A stretch of DNA of 64,000 bases from Oribacterium sp. oral taxon 078 str. F0262 (GCF_000160135.1 NZ_GG729933.1:6055-70054); one strand, 5' to 3'. Numbered from the stretch's first letter, positions 45,219 through 54,484 are shown. A program made the numbers and translations. The notes: generated from the letters alone by a model not told the origin.

Positions 45219-46775
45219 ATGGGAAAAATGAGAGAAATCACGATGGAGAGGGTGGAGAAGACACGGGAGGAGATGCTTAAGACCGTGAAATCCCCAGTGC
45301 TCACGCATGAGCAGAAGGTCGCCGCGATGGCATCCCTCGCGGATTCCCTCCTGGAGGTGCTGAACATCCCGGAGGGGCTCTCCGAGCTCCTCGATGCACC
45401 GATCGAGACGCAGTGCATCTGCGATCTCTTTGAGGGGCACGCGCCGATGCGCCCCCGATACATCATCCCGGACTACGGGCGCTTTCTGAAGGAGGGCTCC
45501 TCCTTCCTGGAGCTCGGAGCGCCGGGAGATCTCTATGAGGCGATCAATGCGCTGGAGATTTTCTATAAGCATGTCCCCTCCGTCACGAATTATCCGGTCT
45601 ATGTGGGGGCTTTGGACCGGCTTTTGGAGCCCTTTGTCTCTTCCATGGACGAGGAGGAGGCCTATCGGCTGATCCGGGCCTTCTTCATCCATATGGACCG
45701 GACGATCCTGGACTCCTTCTCCCACGGAAATATCGGCCCTGAGAGGACGAAGGCGGGAAGTCTCATCCTCCGCGCGATCGCGGAGACGAAGGACGCGGTC
45801 CCGAATATGACGATGAAGTATGACGCCTCCCTGACGGAGGATGCGTTTTTGCTGGAGGCGGTCCGCGCCGCTTTGGAGAGCGCAAAGCCGAGCTTTGCGA
45901 ACGATGCGATGTTTCGCTCGGAGCTCGGGCCGGAGTATGTCATCGCATCCTGCTATAACGGCCTCCCCGAGGGAGGAGGCTCCTATACGCTCTGCCGCCT
46001 GATTCTCGGAAATATCGCAAAGCGCGCGAAGGGGATTGAGGACTTTCTCTCCCGGGAGCTTCCCTATGTGATGGATCTTCAGGCCCGCTATATGGATGAG
46101 CGGATCCGCTTCATCGTCGAGGAGTCCGGCTTCTTCGAGAACAATTTCCTCGCGAAGGAGGGCTTCATCCGAAGGGAGCGCTTTACGGCGATGTTCGGCC
46201 TTGTGGGACTCGCGGAGGCGGTCAATATCCTGCTCGAGAAAGAGGGGAAGAAGGGCCTTCGCTTCGGGCATTCCGAGGAGGCCGTGTCGCTCGGCGTCCG
46301 CATCATGGACACAATTTCCGCCTTTAACGAGGCGCACAGAAATCCCTACTGCGAGGTGAGCGGCGGGCATTTTCTCCTGCACGCGCAGGTCGGGATCTCC
46401 AGTGACATCGGTATCAGCCCCGGGACCAGGATTCCGATCGGGGAGGAGCCGGAGGAGCTCGTGGATCAGCTGGAGCTTCTGAGCCGCTTCCACCACTATT
46501 TTCCCTCCGGGACGGGAGATATCTTTCCGATTGAGCGGACGGTGCACCGGAATCCGGAATATATCATGGATATCATTAAGGGAGCCTTTCAGAAGAAGCT
46601 CCGCTACCTCTCCTTCTACTCCAGTGACTCCGATGTGATCCGGATCACCGGCTATCTCGTGAAGCGCTCGGAGATCAAAACTCTCGAGAAGGGCGGGAAT
46701 GTGAAGCATGATACGACGGCGCTCGGCATGGGCGCAAAGCAAAATGGCCATATTCTGGAGAGGAGAGTCCGCTGA
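45219..46775 (+). CDS. yjjI: YjjI-family glycyl radical enzyme
   Basis: Oxygen-sensitive glycyl radical enzyme of the YjjI family (DUF3029); reaction not established to my knowledge. The 518 residues show the cysteine loop SCYNGLPEGGG (Cys245, thiyl radical) and the C-terminal radical loop RITGYLV with Gly478. Length matches E. coli YjjI. It is not class III ribonucleotide reductase: there is no ATP cone, no C-terminal zinc site and the loops differ. Its TGA overlaps the yjjW ATG (TGATG). It stands inside a nucleoside importer operon. Confidence 0.9.
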   Translation: MGKMREITMERVEKTREEMLKTVKSPVLTHEQKVAAMASLADSLLEVLNIPEGLSELLDAPIETQCICDLFEGHAPMRPRYIIPDYGRFLKEGSSFLELGAPGDLYEAINALEIFYKHVPSVTNYPVYVGALDRLLEPFVSSMDEEEAYRLIRAFFIHMDRTILDSFSHGNIGPERTKAGSLILRAIAETKDAVPNMTMKYDASLTEDAFLLEAVRAALESAKPSFANDAMFRSELGPEYVIASCYNGLPEGGGSYTLCRLILGNIAKRAKGIEDFLSRELPYVMDLQARYMDERIRFIVEESGFFENNFLAKEGFIRRERFTAMFGLVGLAEAVNILLEKEGKKGLRFGHSEEAVSLGVRIMDTISAFNEAHRNPYCEVSGGHFLLHAQVGISSDIGISPGTRIPIGEEPEELVDQLELLSRFHHYFPSGTGDIFPIERTVHRNPEYIMDIIKGAFQKKLRYLSFYSSDSDVIRITGYLVKRSEIKTLEKGGNVKHDTTALGMGAKQNGHILERRVR

Positions 46776-47761
46776 TGAGGGCTCCGGTCAACCGGATTAT
46801 CCCTTTCAGCGCAGTCGACGGGCCGGGAAACCGGACCGCCGTTTTTTTACAGGGCTGTAATTTTAACTGTAAGTACTGCCATAATCCGGAGACCCGGAAG
46901 CTGTGCATTCACTGCGGGGACTGCGTGGAGGACTGTCCGGGAGGAGCGCTGTATTTCTCTGATTCTCCTTTTCCTTCCGCATCCCGCCCTTTTCCGGGGG
47001 AAGAGAAACAAGAGTCTGCACGGACGGCGCCTGCATTATCCTCTTACCCTTTTTGGGGGGAAGAAAAAAGAGAGGGCATTTCGGAGGAGAGAGAGCGGGA
47101 AAGCCCCCATTCCGGGAGATGGGTGCTCTTTTCTCCGGAAAAGTGCATTGGCTGTGATCGCTGCATCCGGATATGCCGTCACGACGCGAGCCCGCGCATC
47201 CGCTGGATGAGTCCGGAGGAGCTCCTCCGGGAGCTGTCCAAAAATCGTCCCTTTATCCGGGGAGTGACGGTCTCCGGCGGAGAGTGCACCCTCTATCCGG
47301 CCTTCCTCCGGGAGCTCGCCGCCCTCCTTCTTTCGGAGGGCTTGGAGCTTTTGCTCGATTCGAATGGAAGCTATGATTTTTCGGAGGATCCCGCGGGACT
47401 GCTTCCGCTCCTCTCCGGTGTCATGCTGGATGTCAAGGCCTGGAAGAGAGAGGAGCATGAAAGAGTCACCGGAACGGGCAATGAGGATGTCCTCAGGAAT
47501 CTGCGCTCTCTCCTGCAATGCGGCAAGCTCTATGAGCTTCGAACTGTGGTGGTGCCGGGGCTTTTCGACTATGAGGGCTGCATCCGGGAGTGCGCGAGGC
47601 TGCTCCGGCCCTACCCGGAGGTCCGCTATAAGATCATCGCCTTTCGGAAGAACGGCGTGAGAGCGGAATATCGGGATTTCGAGAGCCCGACGGAGGAGGA
47701 GATGTCCCGCCTCTTGGAAATCGCAAAAAGCGAGGGGGCGGTGAAGGTATTGACCCTGTAG
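46775..47761 (+). CDS. yjjW: YjjW-family glycyl radical enzyme activase
   Basis: Radical SAM enzyme that abstracts hydrogen from the glycine of YjjI. The SAM cluster motif is CNFNCKYC (Cys28, Cys32, Cys35); it is followed by two ferredoxin-type clusters, CIHCGDCVEDC (44-54) and CIGCDRCIRIC. The rest (VSGGECTLYPAFL, LLDSNGSYDF, MLDVKAWKREEHERVTGTG) is typical of GRE activases. Between the two ferredoxin motifs lies an extra segment of about 50 residues (about 63-112), low in complexity, that E. coli YjjW lacks. Confidence 0.9.
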   Translation: MRAPVNRIIPFSAVDGPGNRTAVFLQGCNFNCKYCHNPETRKLCIHCGDCVEDCPGGALYFSDSPFPSASRPFPGEEKQESARTAPALSSYPFWGEEKREGISEERERESPHSGRWVLFSPEKCIGCDRCIRICRHDASPRIRWMSPEELLRELSKNRPFIRGVTVSGGECTLYPAFLRELAALLLSEGLELLLDSNGSYDFSEDPAGLLPLLSGVMLDVKAWKREEHERVTGTGNEDVLRNLRSLLQCGKLYELRTVVVPGLFDYEGCIRECARLLRPYPEVRYKIIAFRKNGVRAEYRDFESPTEEEMSRLLEIAKSEGAVKVLTL

Positions 47762-47791
47762 GGAAGACGGGAAAGGGGGCAGGGGAGAAAT

Positions 47792-49327
47792 ATGGGAAGC
47801 AACATGGACGGGAAGACCGTGGTCATCGAGATGCGCGGCATCGTGAAGCGCTTCGGGGACTTCGTCGCAAACGATCATATCGATCTCACCCTTCACAAGG
47901 GGGAGGTTCTCGCGGTGCTCGGAGAGAACGGTGCGGGGAAATCCACGCTGATGAATGTGCTCTACGGCATGTACCGCCCGACGGAGGGCGTGATCCGGAT
48001 CGAGGGAAAAGAGGTGGAGATCGACAGCCCGGAGAAGGCGATCGCGCTCGGTATCGGCATGGTGCACCAGCACTTTATGCTGATTCCTCCCTTTAGTGTG
48101 ACGGAGAACATCGTGCTCGGTTCGGAGCCGAGGAAGGGGATCAGTGTGGACCTTGCGGGGGCGAGAAAAAAGATTTTGGAGCTCTCGGAGAGCTACAATC
48201 TGAAGGTCGATCCGGACGCGAAGATCGAGGACATCAGTGTCGGAATGCAGCAGAGGGTGGAGATCCTGAAGGTCCTCTACCGGGGGGCGAAGATCCTGAT
48301 TCTGGATGAGCCGACGGCCTCCCTCACGCCTCAGGAGATCGACGAGCTCATGGAGATCATCCGAAGCCTCACGGCCGCCGGGAAATCCATCCTTTTAATC
48401 ACGCATAAGCTGAAGGAAATCAAGGCGAGCTCGGATCACTGTATGATCATCCGGAGGGGAAAGTATATCGATACGGTGAAGGTCTCGGAGCACACGGAGG
48501 ATGAGCTCGCATCGCTCATGGTGGGGCGGAAGGTCAGCCTCCGGGCGGAGAAGGAGGAGAGGAATCCGGGGGAGACGGTCCTCTCCGTAAAGGAGCTTCG
48601 GGCGAGGGACTACCGCGGCGCGGAGATCCTGAAGGGGCTCAGTCTCTCGATCCGAGGAGGAGAGATCCTGGGACTTGCCGGGATCGACGGAAACGGGCAG
48701 TCTCAGCTTGTGGAGATTCTCACCGGCCTCTCCAAGGCGGAGTCCGGCGAGGTGAGGATGGGGGGAGAAAACATCTTAAATCATACGCCGCGAGATACCT
48801 TCTTAAAGGGGGTTTCCAGCATCCCGGAGGACAGGCAGAAGCACGGACTGGTGCTCGACTTCACAGTGGCGGAGAATCTCATATTACAGAATTTCGGACA
48901 GAGGCCGTACTCGCATCGGGGGATCCTCAACAAGGGGGCGATCCGAAAGCATGCGGCGGAGCTGATCGAGCGCTTTGATATCCGTCCCTCAGGCTGCGAG
49001 GAGCGGCCCGCGGGACAGCTCTCCGGAGGGAATCAGCAAAAGGTCATCATCGCCAGAGAGGTGACAAATGACAAGGAGCTTCTGATCGCCTTTAATCCGA
49101 CGAGAGGGCTCGATGTCGGCGCGATCGAGTTTGTGCACAGCTATCTCCTGGGACAGAGGAACAAGGGCCGCGCGATCCTTCTGGTCTCCTTCGAGCTGGA
49201 GGAAATCATGGGGCTCTCGGATCGGATCGCCGTCATCTTCGACGGAAGGATCGCGGGGGAGATGCCCGGGAAGGATGCGGACGAGTATCAGCTTGGTCTT
49301 TTGATGGCGGGAGGAAAAGCGGAATGA
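47792..49327 (+). CDS. Nucleoside/simple-sugar ABC transporter ATPase (duplicated NBD)
   Basis: A 511-residue protein with two ATPase halves, like YufO/RbsA. First half: GENGAGKSTLMNVLYG, HQHFMLIPPFSVTENI, signature ISVGMQQRVEILKVLY, LDEPTASLTPQE. Second half: GIDGNGQSQLVEIL (degenerate Walker A, normal here), EDRQKHGLVLDF, LSGGNQQKVIIAREV, then FNPTRGLDVGAI. It pairs with the BMP lipoprotein at 44035. Starts 30 bases after yjjW; stop overlaps the permease start (ATGA). Confidence 0.94.
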   Translation: MGSNMDGKTVVIEMRGIVKRFGDFVANDHIDLTLHKGEVLAVLGENGAGKSTLMNVLYGMYRPTEGVIRIEGKEVEIDSPEKAIALGIGMVHQHFMLIPPFSVTENIVLGSEPRKGISVDLAGARKKILELSESYNLKVDPDAKIEDISVGMQQRVEILKVLYRGAKILILDEPTASLTPQEIDELMEIIRSLTAAGKSILLITHKLKEIKASSDHCMIIRRGKYIDTVKVSEHTEDELASLMVGRKVSLRAEKEERNPGETVLSVKELRARDYRGAEILKGLSLSIRGGEILGLAGIDGNGQSQLVEILTGLSKAESGEVRMGGENILNHTPRDTFLKGVSSIPEDRQKHGLVLDFTVAENLILQNFGQRPYSHRGILNKGAIRKHAAELIERFDIRPSGCEERPAGQLSGGNQQKVIIAREVTNDKELLIAFNPTRGLDVGAIEFVHSYLLGQRNKGRAILLVSFELEEIMGLSDRIAVIFDGRIAGEMPGKDADEYQLGLLMAGGKAE

Positions 49328-50400
49328 AAAGCGGAATGAAACAGAAAATTTTGAAAAGTCCGACGCTCTATACGCTTCTTTCCATCGCGCTCGGATTTTT
49401 GCTCGGCGCGATCCTCCTCTTTCTGATCGGCGTAAATCCTGCGGTGGCCTACGGGAAGCTCTGGAACGGGATCTTCGGAAAGCCGAAGTTCGTCGTCTAC
49501 AGCATCGTCTATGCCGCACCGCTCATCTTTACGGGGCTCTCGGTCGCCTTCTCCTTCCGGACCGGTGTATTCAACATCGGGGCAGAGGGGCAGTATATTA
49601 TGGGAAGCCTCGCAGCGCTTGTCGTGGGTCTCCTCGTCCCGCTCCCGGCGCCATTCCACGCGATCGTGTGCCTGCTTTCGGCGGCTCTTGCGGGAGGGCT
49701 CTGGGGCGCTCTCGCGGGTCTTCTCAAGGTGAAGAAGGGGATCAATGAGGTCCTCTCCTACATCATGCTGAACTGGATCGCCTTTTACTTCTCAAACTAT
49801 GTGATCAACCAAAAGGCGATCCACACGGAGCAGGGGGCGGATGCCAGCAGGAATATCTTAAAGAGCGCAAGCATCCGCATGCCGGAGTTCTTCTCGCGCC
49901 TGAGCGGCTGTACGGATATTCACTGGGGCATCGTGCTCGCGCTCCTTGCGGCTCTCCTCATCTGGTTTATCATGGCGAAGACGAGCTTCGGCTATCAGCT
50001 CCGCGCAGTGGGCTATTCCCGCTCGGCGGCGGAATACGCCGGCATCGATTCGAAGAAAGTCTTCCTCCTCTCAATGGGGATCTCCGGAATGCTGGCGGCG
50101 CTCGGCGGTGCGGTGCAGGTCCTCGGCATGGCGGAGCGGATCGCCCAGTTCGCCTCACAGGAGGGCTATGGCTTCCAGGGGATCACGGTGGCCCTGATCG
50201 GCGGGACGAATCCGATCGGATGCATCTTCTCGGGACTTTTCTACGGGGCCATGAAGTACGGAGGGAATAAGCTGACCGTCGTGAATGTCCCGACGGAGGT
50301 CGTAAATATCATCATGGGGACGATCATCATCTTCATTGCGATCACCCCGTCGGTCCGCACGGTGCTCCTGAGGGCCGTCAGAGGGGAGGGAGGGAAATAA
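49324..50400 (+). CDS. Nucleoside ABC transporter permease 1
   Basis: A 358-residue integral membrane protein of the YufP family (BPD_transp_2), eight or more hydrophobic segments. Family hallmarks: PLIFTGLSVAFSFRTGVFNIGAEGQ and LGGAVQVLGMAERIAQFASQEGYGFQGITVALIGG. It is the larger of the two permeases that form a heterodimer. It overlaps the ATPase gene by 4 bases and is 2 bases from the next gene. Confidence 0.93.
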   Translation: MKSGMKQKILKSPTLYTLLSIALGFLLGAILLFLIGVNPAVAYGKLWNGIFGKPKFVVYSIVYAAPLIFTGLSVAFSFRTGVFNIGAEGQYIMGSLAALVVGLLVPLPAPFHAIVCLLSAALAGGLWGALAGLLKVKKGINEVLSYIMLNWIAFYFSNYVINQKAIHTEQGADASRNILKSASIRMPEFFSRLSGCTDIHWGIVLALLAALLIWFIMAKTSFGYQLRAVGYSRSAAEYAGIDSKKVFLLSMGISGMLAALGGAVQVLGMAERIAQFASQEGYGFQGITVALIGGTNPIGCIFSGLFYGAMKYGGNKLTVVNVPTEVVNIIMGTIIIFIAITPSVRTVLLRAVRGEGGK

Positions 50401-50402
50401 GT

Positions 50403-51332
50403 ATGCTGCTCACCTATCTCGGACTTTTGATCAATGCGATGCTCATCTCCACGCCGCCGCTCCTCCTCGCGGGACTCGGCTCCTGCTTCTCGGAGAGATC
50501 CGGCGTCGTAAATATCGGCATCGAGGGAATGATGACGATCGGCGCCTTCGTCGGCGCCCTCGCCGCCTACTATACGAGCAACGGCTGGATCGGCTTCCTC
50601 TGCGGAGGGCTCGCGGGGGCGCTCCTCGGCCTGATCCACGCCGCGGCCTGCATCAGTCTGCATGCGGACCAGACCATCGCGGGCACGGCGATCAACTTCA
50701 TCGGCCCCGGCTGCGCGGTGTTTTTGTGCAAGGCGATCTTTGAGAACTCCTCCGACAGCCCGGCGCTCGATACAGCGGCGAAGCTTCCGAAGATGTTCGT
50801 CGGAGTCTTTCCGGCGGGCTCCTTCGCCTACAATGTGATTTCGACCTATTCCGTGGCCTATCTCAGCTTCCTTCTCGTCCTCCTTCTCTGGTTCGTCTTT
50901 TTCAAAACGCGCTACGGGATGCGGCTCCGGGCCGTCGGAGAGCACCCGGAGGCCTGCGCGACGCTCGGGATCAATGTCTACCGGATCCGCTATACCGCGG
51001 TTATCCTCTCGGGCTTTCTCGCGGGGCTGGGGGGAGCGTTCGTGACGCTTGCGACGGTCTCGCAGTTCCGCCCCTCCGTCATCGTGGGGCAGGGCTTCAT
51101 CGCGATCGCGGCGGTGATCTTCGGGAAGTTCACACCGCAGGGGACCCTCCTCGGCTGCCTGATCTTCGGGCTCTGCAACGGGCTCCGCTCTCTTCTTGGC
51201 GGCTCGAACCTGATCTCACCGCACCTTCTCTCCATGATCCCCTATGTCGTGACGCTGCTCACCCTGATCCTCTTCGTGGGGGCGGGACATGTCCCGGCCG
51301 CAAACGGAAAGCCCTATCTGAGATCAAAATGA
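50403..51332 (+). CDS. Nucleoside ABC transporter permease 2
   Basis: A 309-residue YufQ-type permease: FSERSGVVNIGIEGMMTIGAF, DQTIAGTAINFIGPG, GMRLRAVGEHPEACATLGINVYRIRY and the C-terminal AAVIFGKFTPQGTLLGCLIFG. It completes the importer. It is the last gene of the operon; a GC-rich hairpin follows. Confidence 0.93.
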   Translation: MLLTYLGLLINAMLISTPPLLLAGLGSCFSERSGVVNIGIEGMMTIGAFVGALAAYYTSNGWIGFLCGGLAGALLGLIHAAACISLHADQTIAGTAINFIGPGCAVFLCKAIFENSSDSPALDTAAKLPKMFVGVFPAGSFAYNVISTYSVAYLSFLLVLLLWFVFFKTRYGMRLRAVGEHPEACATLGINVYRIRYTAVILSGFLAGLGGAFVTLATVSQFRPSVIVGQGFIAIAAVIFGKFTPQGTLLGCLIFGLCNGLRSLLGGSNLISPHLLSMIPYVVTLLTLILFVGAGHVPAANGKPYLRSK

Positions 51333-51355
51333 TTCTGTAATATCTCAGGGCCCGT

Positions 51356-51390
51356 CCTCCGCTCCCCGCTTTCCCGGAAAGAGGCGGAGG
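51356..51390 (+). terminator. Hairpin after the nucleoside importer operon
   Basis: CCTCCGC pairs with GCGGAGG around an inner CTTTCC/GGAAAG stem. There is no T-run, so termination is likely but not certain. Confidence 0.45.
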
Positions 51391-51489
51391 CTTCCATTCC
51401 AAAGAGAAGGGAGCGAAGAGGGATGCATCAGGAGAGGGGGAAGGAGATGGAGGCAGAAGGAATGGACGAAGGGAAGGAGATCGATTCAA

Positions 51490-52716
51490 ATGGACTGGAA
51501 GAAGCTTTTGAAACCGCAGTACCTCATCCTTTCTCTCTATGTGATCGCGACTGCACTGCTCCTTTATATCGGAAGCAAGCTGGTGGATCACTTCGGGGAT
51601 CTTCTGAAATCGGCGGAGGGGATTTTCGGCTGGCTCCTCATCGTCCTAAAGCCCCTTGCGCTCGGCTTCTCCTTCGCCTATCTTCTGAGTCCGGTGGTGG
51701 AATTTTGGGAGAAGAGACTTAAGGAGATCCTCCCGGAGAGAAGAAGCGCAGGGGAAAAGAAGGGGAAGGGAAGAGGGGAGCGGAGAGGATGCCGGCCTGC
51801 CGCACTCCTCTTAACCTTCCTCCTTGTGATCCTTTCCGTCACATTGCTTTTGTCCCTTTTGGTCTCCGCGCTCACAAGCAGCGTGCAGCTTGCTGACATG
51901 GATAATCTCTGGGAGATGGCCTCCGGCTTTGCCGCCGCCGTAAACGGTTTCTACCAGGATATCCTGCAGAAGCTCTCAAAGCTCCCGGTCGGGGGGAGCG
52001 ACTTCAGTCAATATCTGCAGGATGGGGTCGGGACGGGACTGTCCTTCCTCCAGGGCTTTTTGCAGGGGATTCTGTCGACCTTCGGGAATGTGGGCTCCTT
52101 CCTCTCAAGCTTTGTCTTCGCTCTGATCTTTTGCATCTACTTTCTCCTGGACGGGGAAAATATCGCCCGCTATTGGGGGAGAGCCTTCCGCCTCCTCTTC
52201 GGTGAGCGGATCTTCCGCCTTCTCGGCGTCTTTCTCTCGGATGCGGACCGGGCCTTCTCTGGCTATATCCGCGGGCAGATCATCGACGCCGTCATCATGA
52301 TGGTCCTGGTCAGTGCCGTCCTGGCTCTGGTCGGCGTGAAATACGCCCTCATTATCGGAATCCTCACGGGGATCGGGAATCTGATCCCCTATACCGGACC
52401 CCTGGTCGCCTATGGCTCGACTCTCCTGATCTGCCTCCTCTACGGAGATTACCGGAGACTTTTGATCGCGCTCCCCCTCCTCTTTGTGATCCAGACCCTG
52501 GATGGAAATATCATAAATCCGAAGCTTTTAAGCGACAGCGTGAATGTACACCCGCTCCTTGTCATCGCCTCTCTTTTGATCGGAGGCGCGGCGGGCGGCT
52601 TCCTGGGCATGCTGATCGCGGTCCCCGTCGGGAGCCTTTTAAAGATTCAGTTTGACCGCCTGCTCCGCTATAAGGAGGGAAAAAGCTGCTCTGCTGCGGG
52701 AGATCCTGTCTCCTGA
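51490..52716 (+). CDS. AI-2E family transporter
   Basis: A 408-residue integral membrane protein of the AI-2 exporter/UPF0118 family with about seven or eight helices. A positively charged cytoplasmic loop (ERRSAGEKKGKGRGERRG) follows helix 2. Conserved parts: YIRGQIIDAVIMMVLV, GILTGIGNLIPYTGPLVAY and the ending LLIGGAAGGFLGMLIAVPV. The family name overstates what is known; members export AI-2, move cations or have no known substrate. GGAAGGAG lies 9 bases before the ATG. Confidence 0.88.
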   Translation: MDWKKLLKPQYLILSLYVIATALLLYIGSKLVDHFGDLLKSAEGIFGWLLIVLKPLALGFSFAYLLSPVVEFWEKRLKEILPERRSAGEKKGKGRGERRGCRPAALLLTFLLVILSVTLLLSLLVSALTSSVQLADMDNLWEMASGFAAAVNGFYQDILQKLSKLPVGGSDFSQYLQDGVGTGLSFLQGFLQGILSTFGNVGSFLSSFVFALIFCIYFLLDGENIARYWGRAFRLLFGERIFRLLGVFLSDADRAFSGYIRGQIIDAVIMMVLVSAVLALVGVKYALIIGILTGIGNLIPYTGPLVAYGSTLLICLLYGDYRRLLIALPLLFVIQTLDGNIINPKLLSDSVNVHPLLVIASLLIGGAAGGFLGMLIAVPVGSLLKIQFDRLLRYKEGKSCSAAGDPVS

Positions 52717-52797
52717 GAAATTCGAAAGCATCAAAAATCGGCCGGGAAGAGCATAGCTTCCGTCAAGAAAAGCGGCAAAGAGCGCGCAGAAAGCGCG

Positions 52798-52835
52798 CAA
52801 AAAGAGGGAGCTCCCCGGTCCGGGAGTTCCCTCTT
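52798..52835 (-). terminator. Rho-independent terminator after the ABC-F gene
   Basis: On the minus strand GAGGGA(A)CTCCC pairs with GGGAG(C)TCCCTC and five Ts follow. It begins 12 bases beyond the ABC-F stop and also lies downstream of the AI-2E gene coming from the other side. Confidence 0.75.
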
Positions 52836-52846
52836 AGAGAATCCGT

Positions 52847-54484
52847 TTAATTGTCGCTTGCGTCGGCCTCTGAGAGCGTAAAGGTGAAGCGCTTCTTGAT
52901 CTCTTCATCGGAGGCGAGGTACTCGTCGTAGCTCGTCAGCTTATCGATCAGCTTTCCGTCGATGATCTCCATGATCCGATTCGCCGTGGTCTCTACCACC
53001 TGGTGATCCCGGGAGGAAAAGAGGAGGACGCCCGGGAAATTCTTTAAGCCGTCATTCAGGGCAGAGATCGCCTCCATATCGAGGTGATCCGTCGGCTCAT
53101 CCAAAAGGAGAACATTCGCCCCGGAGATCATGAGCTTTGAAAGCATACAGCGGACTCTCTCTCCTCCGGAGAGCACATTCAGCTTCTTCACGCCGTCATC
53201 TCCCTTAAAGAGCATGCGGCCGAGATAGCCCCGGACGTACTGGGTATCCTTGTCCGGGCTGTACTGCGTCAGCCATTCGACGATCGTGTCCTCGGACTGA
53301 AACTCCCTGCTGTTGTCCTTCGGGAAGTAGGACTGACTGGTCGTGAGTCCCCACTTGTAGTCCCCCGAATCCGCCTCCATCTCTCCGGAGAGGATCTGCA
53401 TGAGCACGGTCTTTGCGAGCTCGTTCGGGCCGACGAGAGCGACCTTGTCCGTCCGGTTTAGGTTGAAGCTGATATTGTCCAGCACCTTTACGCCGTTTAT
53501 GCTCTTTGTGAGGTTTTTTACCTCCAGGACATCATTTCCGATTTCGCGGTTTGGCTTAAACTGGATATAGGGGTACTGGCGGGAGGAGGGCTTGATGTCC
53601 TCGAGCTCGATCTTTTCGAGGGCGCGCTTCCGGGAGGTCGCCTGCTTGGATTTCGAGGCGTTTGCGGAGAAGCGCTGGATGAATTCCTGCAATTCCTTGA
53701 TCTTCTCCTCCTTCTTCCGGTTCGCCTCCTTTTGCTGGCGGACGATGAGCTGGGAGGACTCAAACCAGAAATCATAGTTTCCCGCAAAGAGCGTGATCTT
53801 CCCGTAGTCGATATCCGCGATGCCCGTGCAGACCTTATTCAGGAAGTAGCGGTCGTGGGAGACGACGATGACAGTGTTCTCGAAGCCGATGAGGAAGTCC
53901 TCCAGCCATTCGATGGAGTTCAGGTCGAGGTGGTTCGTCGGCTCGTCGAGGAGGAGAATGTCGGGATTTCCGAAGAGTGCCTTTGCGAGGAGGACCTTGA
54001 CCTTCTCGGAGCCCTTTAAGGAGGACATCAGCTCGCGGTGGAGAGGTGTTCCGATCCCGAGGCCGTTTAAAAGGGTCTCTGCGTCCGTCTCCGCGTTCCA
54101 GCCGTCCATCTGGGCGAACTCTCCCTCGAGCTCCGCCGCGCGGATGCCGTCCTCATCGGAGAAATCGGGCTTTTGATAGAGGGCATCCTTTTCCTTCATA
54201 ATCTCATAGAGGCGGGAATTTCCCATGATGACCGTCTCGATCACAGGATAGGCGTCGTACTTGAACTGATCCTGCTCCAGGACGGACAGGCGCTGCCCCG
54301 GCGTCACGATGATCTCCCCGGAGCCCGGCTCCAGCGCGCCGGAGAGGATCTTTAAAAAGGTGGACTTTCCCGCGCCGTTTGCGCCGATTACCCCGTAGCA
54401 GTTTCCCTCGGTAAACTTGATATTGACATCCTCAAAGAGTGCCTTCTTTCCCACTCTGTAGGTTACATTGCTTGCAGCGATCAT
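52847..54484 (-). CDS. ABC-F family ATPase (YbiT/YkpA type)
   Basis: Ribosome-associated ABC-F protein of 545 residues with two ATPase domains and an interdomain linker (about 235-300). NBD1: GANGAGKSTFLKIL, degenerate signature LKGSEKVKV (normal for YbiT), LLLDEPTNHLDLNS, VSHDRYFL. NBD2: GPNELAKTVLMQIL, LSGGERVRCML, LLLDEPTDHLDME. In NBD2 the switch His is replaced: SSRDHQ where SHDHQ is expected. Target-protection resistance is possible, but this subgroup is usually a housekeeping factor. Upstream is a 720-bp repeat-rich leader. Confidence 0.9.
   Translation of the reverse strand: MIAASNVTYRVGKKALFEDVNIKFTEGNCYGVIGANGAGKSTFLKILSGALEPGSGEIIVTPGQRLSVLEQDQFKYDAYPVIETVIMGNSRLYEIMKEKDALYQKPDFSDEDGIRAAELEGEFAQMDGWNAETDAETLLNGLGIGTPLHRELMSSLKGSEKVKVLLAKALFGNPDILLLDEPTNHLDLNSIEWLEDFLIGFENTVIVVSHDRYFLNKVCTGIADIDYGKITLFAGNYDFWFESSQLIVRQQKEANRKKEEKIKELQEFIQRFSANASKSKQATSRKRALEKIELEDIKPSSRQYPYIQFKPNREIGNDVLEVKNLTKSINGVKVLDNISFNLNRTDKVALVGPNELAKTVLMQILSGEMEADSGDYKWGLTTSQSYFPKDNSREFQSEDTIVEWLTQYSPDKDTQYVRGYLGRMLFKGDDGVKKLNVLSGGERVRCMLSKLMISGANVLLLDEPTDHLDMEAISALNDGLKNFPGVLLFSSRDHQVVETTANRIMEIIDGKLIDKLTSYDEYLASDEEIKKRFTFTLSEADASDN

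Noticed and set aside
45162-46751. 529-residue open frame antisense to yjjI (and similar long antisense frames under gcvPB, lpdA and the M18 gene)
   Set aside because: Long antisense frames arise from the codon bias of this GC-rich genome. The sense strand carries recognised families with ribosome sites.
45219-47761. Anaerobic ribonucleotide reductase NrdD/NrdG
   Set aside because: This was a first impression. Lack of an ATP cone and zinc site, the SCYNGLPEGGG and RITGYLV loops, and an activase with two ferredoxin clusters identify YjjI/YjjW instead.
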